From Tetraselmis striata (taxonomy: Eukaryota > Chlorophyta > Chlorodendrophyceae > Chlorodendrales > Chlorodendraceae): a DNA stretch of 64,000 nucleotides. Shown in pieces: positions 34,497-44,439 of the stretch. The notes beneath the pieces are model-generated. The model ran no database searches. It was not told the origin of the DNA and saw only the letters and a list, made by a program, of their open reading frames with translations. The translations under genes and the position numbers were made by a program. Numbering within the stretch: position 1 is the stretch's first letter; each line of letters starts with the position of its first letter. The DNA lies in the NCBI GenBank assembly GCA_006384855.1, contig VCJN01002805.1, forward strand, positions 1-64,000. The letters run 5' to 3'.

Positions 34497-35060
34497 TTAG
34501 CGGTCTGTTGCGTGGTATGTAGCTGCCGCGAGTATAGCGTCCGTTGTCCCCCCACTCGGACTCTCGCCCTTCTTGTCGCGAGTGAGACCAAGGGTTTTAG
34601 GATGGAACCCCAAGTCTTGTTGCAAGGTGCAGCGATGCTCCTTCGAAACCTTTATCATCTTCTCCACCTCCTCGACGAGGCCACGCTTGGCATACTTGAA
34701 GGCTGTCCGATAGTCTCGTGCCTTGCGTGCAAACTTGCGGCAGCGGAAGGGTTGTCAGGACGGTCTCGTGACTCAAAGCCTTGTCGTTGTTGGCGTGAAG
34801 ATGCTTGAATGACCTTGCAGTCATCCACTTTCGGAAAATATCTTATTGGCTACCCCCCAACAATATATTTCACGCCTTTGCCACCAAGCTACGGGTGACC
34901 TTTGGGACTCATGAGCAAATTGTGCCCCCGTTCCATGATGAGCTCCTCAAGGGCGCCCTTTTCGTTCCGGAAGTCCTCACACGCATCTATTTTTTATCTG
35001 GCGTGAAGTAGGGTCCGCCCATTATCATGCCGGAGCCACCAACAAATGCTCGAGACCCTT
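34497..35060 (-). pseudogene. DDE transposase C-terminal relic (Tc1/IS630-like)
   Basis: Reading downwards in three frames: EDFRNEKGALEELIMERGHN and LLMSPKGHP (about 34985-34900), then a degraded GGKGVKYIVGG where family members have the catalytic E-x3-W block, then KHLHANNDKALSHETVL (about 34820-34760), and finally RKFARKARDYRTAFKYAKRG and EEVEKMIKVSKEHRC, ending at a stop at 34497-34499. The order (RGH, then S/LPKxHPEL, E-xx-W, K-x-R, L...P...RKFARK.RDYR.AY.R) is that of the C-terminal half of a DDE-superfamily transposase common in fungi, oomycetes and algae. At least two shifts, and the catalytic Glu is not preserved. Confidence 0.65.
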
Positions 35061-35339
35061 GCTTGGGTCGACTTGAGCCTTCCCTCTTGCCACCGCGGTC
35101 GGGCATGTTGGCGGGGCTGAGTGAGTGGCCGGCAGGGTGGTCGCTGAGTGAGTGTGCCGAGTTTGCCGGGATGCTGGCGACATGCGGTTATCCGCGGCAT
35201 CCGCGCGCTTCGCGCGCGCGCGGTTGATCGAATTGCTCCGCGGTTGGCCTCAGCTCCGCGTGCAGCGCGGAATAAAACAAGTATTTAAGTCGTTGCTGGG
35301 CTCAGAAAACTCTAGATTCAGCTTTGAAATAATTCACTC

Positions 35340-35425
35340 GCTGGATTTTCTTCTGGATTTCCTTCTGGATTTCTGTGTGCATTTCTTGAATGTTGCGTCT
35401 AGCTCATGTAATCAAATAATTCACT
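35340..35425 (+). repeat. Repeat shared in inverted form with 38.3 kb
   Basis: A block with three TTCTGGATTT words followed by CATTTCTTGAATGTTGCGTC and CATGTAATCA matches the reverse complement of 38262-38323. The two copies flank the Aurora-like kinase gene in opposite orientation. Confidence 0.5.
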
Positions 35426-35702
35426 CCCCAATGAGACCACCAAAGCATACGATCCGGCAGCAAAACTGACACGCAGGTCAGGAGGGCCAAGATTTTTGCC
35501 ACGCCTAAAATTATGGTTAGGGCAGTCTGAAAACTTAAACCCTATCAAAAACCTACGAAGCCTAATCTGCATTTCTACTAAACCCTAGGATTTTTCAAAG
35601 TGTAATGAATGAAAATATATTGAAATTGCTCCTGCGGTCCTGCCATAAAATCAAAAATTTATATATGTACAATATAAATTCTTACAGGCATTTTCTTTAA
35701 TT

Positions 35703-35742
35703 ACATAAGGGCTTTCACAAAAGCGCACTACAAACAGAACTA
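35703..35742 (+). repeat. Dispersed repeat shared with 11.7 kb
   Basis: GGGCTTTCACAAAAGCGCAC with flanks recurs as the reverse complement at 11722-11765. The AT-rich sequence before it and ACAGGCATTT on both sides suggest an old retroposon end. Confidence 0.45.
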
Positions 35743-36129
35743 ACTTACAGGCATTTCGTCATCCATAAAAAAACGGCATCATCCGCCCTGCTGCCACCAA
35801 ACCCTCGAATATCTGCCCTCCAACGGCCCATCGTCGCGCTCCGCCGTGCATGCAGGGTGGTGATCCGCCAGCCAGGGCAGGGCCCGCGCCGCCGGCCCGT
35901 CCACCACTCCACTATTGACAGCCAGCTCATTTGCAGTTGCAAGTTGCAAGCTCATTCCAAGATCCACGCAGGCGGCGACCCCTGGCTCTGAAACCCGCCT
36001 GCGCCTACTGAGGTGGACGTTGATGCGAGCACGGGGGTAAACCCTTTGCACCACTGCGCAAACTACCAGTACCTTCCCGCCCTCCGCGGCAGTGGCCCAC
36101 CGCCCATCACCGCCCACCCCGGCATCACG
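35743..36129. other. Upstream region of the Aurora-like kinase gene
   Basis: Open plus-strand frame continues upstream of the chosen ATG to 36013, but only from a GTG. The 5' untranslated region and promoter are expected here; no core motif is evident. Confidence 0.4.
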
Positions 36130-37776
36130 ATGGAGGCCGCCGGCAGCAGCGGCGCCACGCCAAAGGATATAGATTACGGCAGCATAACAGACTTTGTGAA
36201 CATGGTGGAGCTGTACCGGGGGCGCCACTCGGTGGTGTGGCGCTGCACGTGCAAACGGAGCCGGCAGCCGCTGGTGGTAAAGGGATACGTGAAGGAGAAG
36301 ATGCGGGAGAGGCATTATGGGCAGGTGGCTCGCGAGGTGGTGCTGATGCAAAAGTGCCGGCCCGCCGGGATCGTGCGCTTTGCGGGATCCTTCGAGGACG
36401 ACCGCGTGATATACATAGTGCAGGAGGACTGCAGCAAGGGCGACCTGTTCCAGCTCATGAACGCATGTGGAGGGCGGATGGCGGAGAAGGACGTGGTGCG
36501 CAAGGTGATCACGCCGCTGCTGCAGAGTCTGGAGGTGCTACACGAGATTAATGTACTGCACCGAGATATCAAGCCGGAGAACATTTTCTTCGCCACCGAC
36601 GGCACCATGCGCCTCGGCGACTTCGGCCTCGCCATCTGCACGAACTCCGAGCGGCCGAAGTCCCGCGTCGGCACCCTGGACTACATGGTGCTACCTCCCC
36701 CCCCTCCCCCTCCCCCGCCGGTCTCTCTCCACGCCGCACCGCACAGCACTGCAGCAACTCATCGTCCCGCCTGCTCGCCCCGCCATCCCCCAAACCCTCC
36801 CTCCTCGTACCCCCCGCGCCAACCTCCCACCCCGGACCGCCTTCCACTCCCAACTCGTGCACATCCCAACCTCTCCACCTCCTCCGAGAGCTCATACATT
36901 TCCGTCCCCCACCCGCTCCGATTCTCATGTGTATTCCGGGTTTTGTGGGGTTAGGTTGTGTGTACCCTTGCGGCTCACACCATCCGTTTCGGCGCAGGGA
37001 AGGAGAGGGAAAGGGCACTCTGGGCACCGCCATTTATGTTCGCACAACACCCATGGTACCCGGTGTTGCTTGATGGCTCGGCCTGTGGCCCCGGCATGGC
37101 AACGTCAGTGGCCTGGGATTAAATGCACATTTCAAGCGGTGCGCTGTTTTATCACATTGACCGTCACCCCTGCGATGCCTCGCCAATGTACCACGTCGGG
37201 GGACAGAGAGCGGGAAGCGAGAGGCGTGCGCATCATCGCTGTGCGTGCATGCTGTCTCTCACCCGTTTCCCCTCCCCGGCATGGCCGCAGGCGCCCGAGG
37301 TGATCTCGCTCCCCAACCACGAGGAGCGCGAGGCGGTGGAGAAGAAGCACGGGATGCAGAATGTGTCATACTACAACGCCAAGGTCGACATCTGGTCGGT
37401 GGGCATCCTGGCGTACGAGCTGATCGTGGGGCGGCCGCCCTTCGAGGTGGAGGGGGAGCGCGAGACGGCGCTGCGCATCATGTTTGACGAGAACATCGAG
37501 TTCCCGAACGGCATGAGCGAGCAGAGCATCCACTTCATCAGGCTCGCGCTCACCAAGTCGGCCAGCAAGCGCCCGAGCGCGACGCAGATGCTGGCGCACC
37601 CCTGGGTGGTGCCCTACTCCGGGGCGGCCGCCGCGGACCGCGGCAACACCTCGAACGAGGTGGAATGGAGCGGCGCCGCCGCGCCGGAGGCGTCCAGCCC
37701 CTCAAAGACGCGGAGCATGCGCCCGTCCATGGGCAAGCTGAAGAGCTTCTTCAGCAACAAGTTTGGGAACAAGTAG
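36130..37776 (+). CDS. Aurora/CALK-like Ser/Thr protein kinase, two exons
   Basis: Exons 36130-36687 and 37291-37776 encode 347 residues; the junction M|APE is phase 0 with GT...GCAG. Landmarks: K51 in LVVKGY, E69 (AREVV), H144-R-D-I-K-P-E-N151, D164-F-G166, and a short activation segment ending GTLDYMAPEVI, followed by DIWSVGILAYELIVGRPPFE. The GTLDYM/L-APE or PPE signature and the LYRG start are those of Aurora kinases and the Chlamydomonas Aurora-like kinase (CALK) group, which acts in mitosis or in flagellar signalling. The glycine loop is degenerate (YRGRHSVVW). The C-terminus (about 285-347) is Ser/Ala-rich with a basic end (SFFSNKFGNK). Start chosen for its good context (ACGATGG). The intron begins with GTGCTACCT and a C-rich run. 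TGTAA near 37972 could be an algal poly(A) signal. Confidence 0.88.
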
Positions 37777-39409
37777 AACCCCCCCCCCCCCCCTGGTCCC
37801 TTAGCCCCCCCGCAACACTCTCCGCGACCCTGTGCTATCGCGCGGCTCGTCTGCACGCCTTGTAGTGCGCCCGGATGCCAGCCAAGGTGGCACACGGCCC
37901 GCTCCGCATTGGGCCCTGCTCTGTTTATTCGAACCGCCCGCGCACGAGTTCAATCGAGACCGGGCAGAGGCACTGTAAGCACGTGCTGAGGAAGCTCAGC
38001 TTTGAGCAGTGAAAGACCCCCCCCCCCCCCCCCCCCCGCTCGCCGGCCAGGCATGGCCCCAGCCGCAATGTGATGTTTTCCGCAGCCATTCTGAGCAGCC
38101 CCGCGTCGCTCCCTCTGCGCGCTGGGTGAATTCCAAATAACATCCGATGCGGGTGCCGACGCGCTTTCCATCAAAACACACTTGAGAGAAAGCGCCCGCC
38201 ACCTGTAGAACCAGACGAATATTCCGCGCACGTGTTGCCCTCCGCAGACACTCAATATGATTACATGTGCTAGCTGCAAAATTCAAGAAATCCATACAGA
38301 AATCCAGAAGAAAATCATGCTACGGGCCACAAGAGGCGGGAACCGCCATGACAGCCACCGATCAGGCATCGCTACCAGCCAGCCGCCGCTCCACGCAGTA
38401 GGGACGCTCTCCCCTGCACACAATCCCGGGCCACTCCAATAGCGGCACTAGGCCGAATGTGATGTGAAGGCGCCGACAGGAAAGGGGCTTCGAAGAGCAC
38501 GAGTAGAGGTCGTGTAGCAAGGAGCGGAAGTGGGGGGGGGGGGGGGGGTCCAACCCAGAACGGGGCGCCATGTGGAGGCGCCAACAGGACAGGAAGGGAG
38601 AGAGTGCTCAACGAGTAGGGAATGGAGAGCCGACCGGGCCAGCACCGACGTAAAACGCCAGTGTTCAGCTCACACTGCTCCTCCGCGGCAGTGGCAGCAC
38701 GGGCGGGGCCAAGACTACCAAGGTGCCACCCGTGTACGATGCCAGCCCCCATCCCCAGCCGCAGACACTCAATACAGTACAAGTATGTACTAACAAGGTG
38801 GCATCAGGCACCTCCCAAGCAGCGCCCTGTTGCCCGTATCTTGTCGGTGTGTCAGGACCCTTACGCCTAATTCACAGTGCAAACATTGTAGGGGGGAGCC
38901 AATCGAGAGATGAGATGGAGTGGTCTTGTGTCACGCGAGTGCCGGCGGCTGCGAGCTTGCATCCCAGAGAAAAGTTGCGGGGGGGGGGGGGGGGGGGGGG
39001 ACGATGGACTTTTAGTGCCACCTGGAAACTGTAATACTCATCTTCGCCATGACATGGCTGATAAGGTCCGCGGTCACAGGGCGTGGCGGCAGGGGCAGGT
39101 ACATATATTGGTACGTTACCCCCGCCATATGTCTCATCGCCACAACTATCCCCGCCTAATCTCTGCTGCCTTTACCCCGATCGAGGGCAGCGCGGTCGCA
39201 TTTCCGCACTTTCCCGTGATCGGACACCGACAGCAGCAGGGGCAGGGGGCAGGGGCAGATGCATCGCAGACACGCCGCTGTGAACAGATGGGGAATCGGG
39301 GTTGAAGCATGCTTTCAGCACTGGCCGGTGCCGTTCCGGGTGGGTCCGCCGCCCCTGTGGCTAGTACTCAGCAGCGGAGGCGGCGGCGGCGATGGACGGC
39401 GCGCAGAGT
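37777..39409. other. Intergenic between convergent kinase and QCR7 genes
   Basis: Contains homopolymers (C at 37780-37793 and 38020-38038, G at 38532-38549 and 38980-39000) and the inverted repeat copy at 38262-38323. No convincing coding frame. Confidence 0.5.
38262..38323 (-). repeat. Inverted copy of the 35.34-kb repeat
   Basis: TGATTACATGTGCTAGCTGC, then AAGAAATCCATACAGAAATC and CAGAAGAAAATCATGC, is the reverse complement of the 35340-35425 block with a deletion of one of the three TTCTGGATTT words. Confidence 0.5.
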
Positions 39410-41116
39410 CTAGGGGATGGAGCGGTCGTATGTCTTCTCGGTGCCGAGCGCAGCCCTCTCCGAGTTCTCCAGCTTGATCTGGTCCAAGTAGGGCTGACGG
39501 TGGCAAGCGCGGGAGAAGGGGGGGGGGGGGGGGGGGTGATTAGCCTCGGCGCTGGTGGCGGGGTTATACGATCGATGAGGTGATAATTGAGGATGTGATG
39601 TCATCGTAGACGCCGCAGCAGACAGCGGGACACGCAGCTAGCGAACAGAGATTCCGACGGGGCGGGTGGCAGGCATGCTGGGAGGGGGGAGGGGGAGGGG
39701 GGGGGGGGGGGGGGGGGGGACCCCACCGTGAGGTAGAACTGCAGCGGGGTCTGCTTGGCCTGCATCTCCGCCGGCAGGTACTGCTTCTTGGAGCTCAGGT
39801 CGATGGCGCGCTTGATGCGCTGGTTGCGCAGGTCCACCTCCTCCTGGGGGCACCGCTCCAGCGCGTTCTTGATGTCCTGCGGGGCGGCGGCGGCGGGCAT
39901 GGCGCGGGTGCGCGCCAGTTAATAGGCTTGGCGGGTCGCGATTGTAATGACTACTTTTGCGCCACCGACTCGGATCCTCCGTGCTATACTCGTGGCGCAT
40001 TCTGACAGATGGCCACAAAATTCAGGTGCTCTCTTCACGAGGGGGTAAGGAACATTTTAAATAGGTAGTTGTGAGCCCACCACAGTGGCAATATATGTAT
40101 AGACGGATGGATGGATGGATGGGTGTGTGTAGCAGGGTTGCGCTGAAGCACCCCCTGGAGGTATTCAGTTCAGGCTGAATTGAATTCCCCTGAATTCAGG
40201 GCATGAATTCAGCTGAAAGACTTCAGCCTGAATTCATGCCATGAATTCAGGTCCTGAACTCAGCCTGAAGCCTGTCAAGTTCAGGCATGCAGGTCTTCAG
40301 GCTGGACTTCAAAGGGACTTCAGGTAGGGGGTATTCAGGCCATTTCCGGGAGGTGCTCAGGCTGAACTGAGTCGAGCTGAAATTGGGACTCAAGGCTTAA
40401 GTACCCTGAACTGAAGGCCCTGCAGCGCATCACTGGTATGTACATATACTGTAGAATCAAATACAGTCCGCGGGGCCCAAAAAATAATGAATGGCTTTGC
40501 CCCTTCGCGACGGAGTATTCGTGCTATATTCTGTCTTGTTTCCCCGTTTTAATTGTTTTTCCTCTTCGCAGGGGGGTCAAAAACGTTAGTTATCCGCAGA
40601 CCGTTTGTGTTTGTACGGTATCGCCATGTGTAGGTATAGTGTAGGTGTGTGGAAATGGAGGGGAGGGGGGGGGGAGGGGGGGGGGAGGGCACCCCGGTGG
40701 ACAGCGGGTCCAACAGGTCGTCATAGCGCAGCCCGTACTTCTTGAGCTCCGTTGCGACCACCCTCTGGAAACAAAGGGGGCAGCGCGAGCGCGTCAGTGA
40801 AGTCAGAAGAGGAGCCGCCTCGCTGCTGTGGTTAGGAGCTGATCCCTCCCGCCCCCCTCTCCCTCGGGGGACTCCGCCAGGCGCCGCGGGTCTCACCTGG
40901 TGGCTGCGCCCCATCCACTCCAGGACGGGCATGAACATCTTGGTGAGCTGCAGAGGCCGAGCAGAGGGGGTGGGGGGGGTCAGCCGCAGCACGCATCAGC
41001 TCTGTTTCGCGGCAGGTCATTGGTGGTCATAGTGATGGTGGTGAGCGGAGCCAAGCAATGGCAAGTATCCTGGGCGGGGCGGGGCGGGGTGGGCCGGCAC
41101 TCACAGCGCTCGTCAT
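39410..41116 (-). CDS. QCR7: Cytochrome bc1 complex subunit 7, five exons
   Basis: Exons 41116-41105, 40947-40897, 40764-40693, 39876-39727, 39493-39410 give 122 residues, the normal size of QCR7 (UQCRB, 14-kDa subunit) of mitochondrial complex III, where it contacts cytochrome b on the matrix side. Exon 1 has just four codons (MTSA). Family hallmarks: ELKKYGLRYDDLLDPL (residues 26-41), DLRNQRIKRAIDLSSKKQYL (60-79), and QAKQTPLQFYL (84-94), ending KTYDRSIP. All introns use GT-AG and all junctions are phase 0. Intron 3 (39877-40692) carries a CTGAA-rich repeat cluster and a motif shared with the NTF2-like gene. Introns 3 and 4 start with G/C-rich runs, C-rich on the sense strand. The nearest minus-strand neighbour is a LINE, not a respiratory gene. 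Confidence 0.95.
40103..40430. repeat. GGAT microsatellite and CTGAA/TTCAG palindromic word cluster
   Basis: Inside QCR7 intron 3. After five GGAT units (40103-40122), about 290 bp (40145-40430) are packed with TTCAGGCTGAA-, CTGAATTCAG- and TTCAGCCTGAA-like palindromes and half-sites. The block is bounded by GGGTTGCGCTG on the left and CTGCAGCGCATCACTGG on the right, weakly inverted to each other. It looks like one degenerate repeat family or a MITE. Confidence 0.6.
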
Positions 41117-41884
41117 GGCGTCACACGGGTCAAGAGGGAGCCTGGGCAAGCGGCAGGAGCACAGGGTCAGGGACATCCAGTGGCCGGGGACAGAGGGGGC
41201 CAGACCCATAGCATGGCCGCCGCCGCAGCTGCCCCCCCCCCACCCCTCCTCACTGAGATGCACGTTTATCTATATGCCGCGGCACCGGTACCCTGCTGGG
41301 TGTGGCGGTGATTTAGTCACCCCCCCCTCCCCCCGCGACAACCCGGCTACCGTCCGCCGCGTCAGCGTGCCCTGCTGCTGCTGCTGCTGCTGCTGCCGTC
41401 TCGCGTTTAGGTTGTTCTGCCTGCCCCGGTGGTACGCGCGCCACCTGACTCGCAAAGGGCGGGCAGGTGCGAGGCCAGGGGCGGCAGGGCAGCAGATGCA
41501 GGTGGTGGTGCGAGCTTCCCAAGCAAGCGGACCCTTGCCGGCCCGCCTGGCCCTGCCCGCCGCCTGGTGCTGCGGGCTGATGAGGGGCAGGGTGGTGGTG
41601 GGAAAGAGGGCGAGGGGTGAGGGGGGCTTTAGGGTTTCCGTCGGGAGTACGAGAGGGGGGAGACCTGTGGGCGTCAGGAGCCGCTGCGGTCAGCGAGGGG
41701 CGCAAAGGCTGTCCGGAGGAGGGCACGGGAGGAACAACGCGGGTTCTGAGAGGCGGATCTCTCCGACAGCTCGGGTGCGGTGCCAGCGGAGGTAGTGCGC
41801 GGGTGGGCGTCGTCGCGTCGCGCGCCGCATCAGCAGCACGCCACGCGGGGACCTGCCAAGGACGAGCACAGCGCAGAAAGGGTT
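41117..41884. other. Upstream region of QCR7
   Basis: Includes a GCT microsatellite (about 41379-41399). A 245-codon plus-strand frame here is Arg/Gly/Pro-rich with no domain and is probably spurious. The QCR7 promoter should lie close to 41117. Confidence 0.45.
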
Positions 41885-44100
41885 TTTCTTTTTCCGCCCC
41901 CGGGACAGGACTGGCACCAGTGAAACCCTTGCAGCGTCTCTACGACGGCCGTTTAGGCAGCAATCCAGTTACGGAAAGCCCTGGGTAGGCGACGCTCCGT
42001 TATAGTCATCAAGCAAATTGCCGAAGCATTTCGCAAGACTAATTGGAGGCCAGTGACGGAATTTCCAACACTGTTGGATCACCGTCTAAAACACTGCCAT
42101 CAAAATACCCGGCACTGACCACGAAAGGTCCGCCCTACCCGTTTGGGCGTCGGCCCATTCGAGTAATGCGAGTTGGGGCAAGCCCCAACCCGCGGAGCAA
42201 AGCATTTCGGGAGTACGATACATGTGCAACAAAAAAGGCAATGTGAGGGAGGGCCTGACGCCATAGCTGGAAAAATTTCCCATTCCCAGTAAAATCCAGG
42301 GCGCCGTGAAGGGAGGGGGGGACCCCGCCCAAAATAAAGGCAGTTAAGTCCTCAGGCGTTGACGCACTAACCTGACTACTAATAAAATCCCTGAACTCCG
42401 GAACTAACAACCCAAAATTATGACGGTGATACCCCCACCGCGGGCACTCCACCAACATATGTTCGATAGTCTCAGATTCACCTCCGCCACATGCAGGGCA
42501 GTGTTCAAGGAACCGCTCAGGCATGGCATGAATCCGGGCCAATCGGCGGGCAGTGGTAAATACTCGGGTGCGTAATTGTATCATAATGTGCAACCCGGCC
42601 ACAACCCCCGCGGGGACACCCACACCGTACTGTGGCAACGGGTTTGACGCATAGGACGCCTGGACATATATACCCCAGGTGTTATTGCGTGCTAACGATA
42701 CCGACGATTCGTAACGCGCCCACACCGATGCCTTTACTAGTTTAGCGGCATCGCGCGCGGCTAGTGACCTCCACTCAAGTGGAAGGTGCGCCCCCTCAGC
42801 TAGCCCTACGTTCGCCCTAGCTAGTCGATCTAACCACCGCACAGTCCCCGACGTCCACGTGTTAGGGCGCGCCCGACTTGGCTGATCTACTAAATGGGTT
42901 ATACATGTATTCAAGTCGGATGCTTTAAGGAACGCCCGAGCCCGTGCCGCAGCGGCCGTAGCCTCTATGGGCGCAATATCCAATTCCCGCATCATCGGTG
43001 CAGTGGCTACCCCAGGGGAGTTTTTACCTACCCCAATGAGGCAACGCAAGCACTGATTGAGTACAGTTTGTAATTTATTTGCGCCGCTAGTTCTATCCAT
43101 GCCCCATACTTCACACCCATAAGTTAAAACCGGCAGTACACAGGTTTTAAAAACCGACACACGCACATTAATAGGGATTATGTCCCGTCCACCGACTAAT
43201 ACCGAATCGAGCGCCTCAATAGCGCGTTTACCCTTCTTAACCCGGTCGTCTACTATGTGTTGCATACCTAAATCCGACTTAATGACCGTACCCAAGTACC
43301 TATATTCATTTACAACCGGTACCCGTTCCCCCCCAAGCTGCCATCGGGCAGCTTGTTCGCGTAACGCGGTCTCGTCGGAATATCGGCCTAATGCCATCAC
43401 CCCACACTTAAGTACCCCAAACCCCATAAAATGATCCTCCGCCCACTGCGAGAAGTGGGCGAACATGGCATGCAGGTTATCGAACGAGCCTGTGATACCA
43501 ACAGCGTCGTCCGCGTATAACTGACCTGGCACCCTTAGTGGTTGCCTTGCCGCTAATGTGTCAGTGCACCCTGGAACATCACATCCTAGATGTTCTACCC
43601 CATCGAATATATCGTTAATAAATATGTTAAATAGGATGGGGGAAGCGGGGCATCCCTGTCGGAGGCCACGCTCTATGGGTATGGGGTCTGATAGTGTTCC
43701 CGGGGCCACCCCTGTCTTGACCCGTACCATACTATCCCTGTATAAAGTTTTAATGAAGGTAAGCATATGACCCGAAACTCCTATGGCTTGTAGTTTTAGG
43801 AATAAAAGCTCATGAGGTACGGTGTCATATGCCTTCCTAAAGTCAATAAAACCCGCGTACGTGGGTAGACCTGCCGCTTGGCGACGAGCCGCGATATCGA
43901 ACAAGCTGGCGACTTGCATGGGGCCCTCCTCATTCCGCATAAAACCCGCTTGCCAACGGCGGATTATCCCTTTAGCTTGGCAGACGTCTTGCAAGCGTTG
44001 GGAAATGATGGTCATAAGGAGTTTCATAGCGCAGAAAGGGTTATCGCATACCCTCATACATCTTTCCAGGGCATTTTTGGGGGTTATTCAGGCAAAGAGG
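41885..44100 (-). mobile_element. 5'-truncated LINE retrotransposon with intact RT frame
   Basis: The longest of five copies in the window. It spans a 640-codon frame starting inside the reverse-transcriptase domain, then a roughly 250-bp tail (42134 to about 41885) shared with the copies at 2.3, 11.0 and 12.2 kb. The 5' end is abrupt near 44100, before an endonuclease or the first RT motifs could be encoded, as in ordinary 5' truncation. Confidence 0.9.
42135..44057 (-). CDS. LINE reverse transcriptase, N-terminally truncated
   Basis: 640 residues without a stop. RT motifs: FIDFRKAYDTV (70-80), GLRQGCPASPILFN (131-144), and YADD at 181-184, the non-LTR form of the catalytic box; then LGGERVPVVNEYRYLGTVI (thumb). 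A Cys-His knuckle CPACGGGESETIEHMLVEC lies near residue 525. Missing: endonuclease and the earliest RT motifs. The intact long frame in a truncated copy suggests a recent insertion. Family typing (possibly an R1- or I-like clade) needs comparison. Confidence 0.92.
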   Translation of the reverse strand: MRVCDNPFCAMKLLMTIISQRLQDVCQAKGIIRRWQAGFMRNEEGPMQVASLFDIAARRQAAGLPTYAGFIDFRKAYDTVPHELLFLKLQAIGVSGHMLTFIKTLYRDSMVRVKTGVAPGTLSDPIPIERGLRQGCPASPILFNIFINDIFDGVEHLGCDVPGCTDTLAARQPLRVPGQLYADDAVGITGSFDNLHAMFAHFSQWAEDHFMGFGVLKCGVMALGRYSDETALREQAARWQLGGERVPVVNEYRYLGTVIKSDLGMQHIVDDRVKKGKRAIEALDSVLVGGRDIIPINVRVSVFKTCVLPVLTYGCEVWGMDRTSGANKLQTVLNQCLRCLIGVGKNSPGVATAPMMRELDIAPIEATAAAARARAFLKASDLNTCITHLVDQPSRARPNTWTSGTVRWLDRLARANVGLAEGAHLPLEWRSLAARDAAKLVKASVWARYESSVSLARNNTWGIYVQASYASNPLPQYGVGVPAGVVAGLHIMIQLRTRVFTTARRLARIHAMPERFLEHCPACGGGESETIEHMLVECPRWGYHRHNFGLLVPEFRDFISSQVSASTPEDLTAFILGGVPPSLHGALDFTGNGKFFQLWRQALPHIAFFVAHVSYSRNALLRGLGLAPTRITRMGRRPNG

Positions 44101-44439
44101 TAGTAATCTTACTGTTTTATCGTATTCGTGCTTTGGCCTCCTCAATCCATTTGGCGACTACATACCGGTACATTTATTTATGAACTCTGTTATCGATGGC
44201 TACGAGGCACGCGGTCCGCGCGCCGCAACATCGCCAGCAGCAGCAGCCTACGGATTACAAGCCAGCAAGCACAAGACGGGCAACTGACGCTGCGATGGTC
44301 ATTGCTGGCCGACCAGAACGAGTACCGGCCACCATCGCTGCCAACGAGTGCACTCACACTTCAAGCAGAGCTGCTAAGCCCCTGCTGAATTGCCGAGCAG
44401 GCTATTCTGTACTCTGAGCCGCCGTCGCTCCCGCTCGCA
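44101..44439. other. Upstream region of the PAI gene
   Basis: Between the LINE 5' end and the PAI start codon. CAGCAGCAG run near 44230. No gene seen; promoter expected. Confidence 0.4.

Noticed and set aside
36013-36129. Upstream extension of the Aurora-like kinase frame
   Set aside because: Opens only from GTG and has no conserved sequence; the ATG at 36130 has good context.
41058-41795. 245-codon plus frame upstream of QCR7
   Set aside because: Covers QCR7 exon 1 in reverse, Arg/Gly/Pro-rich, no domain.
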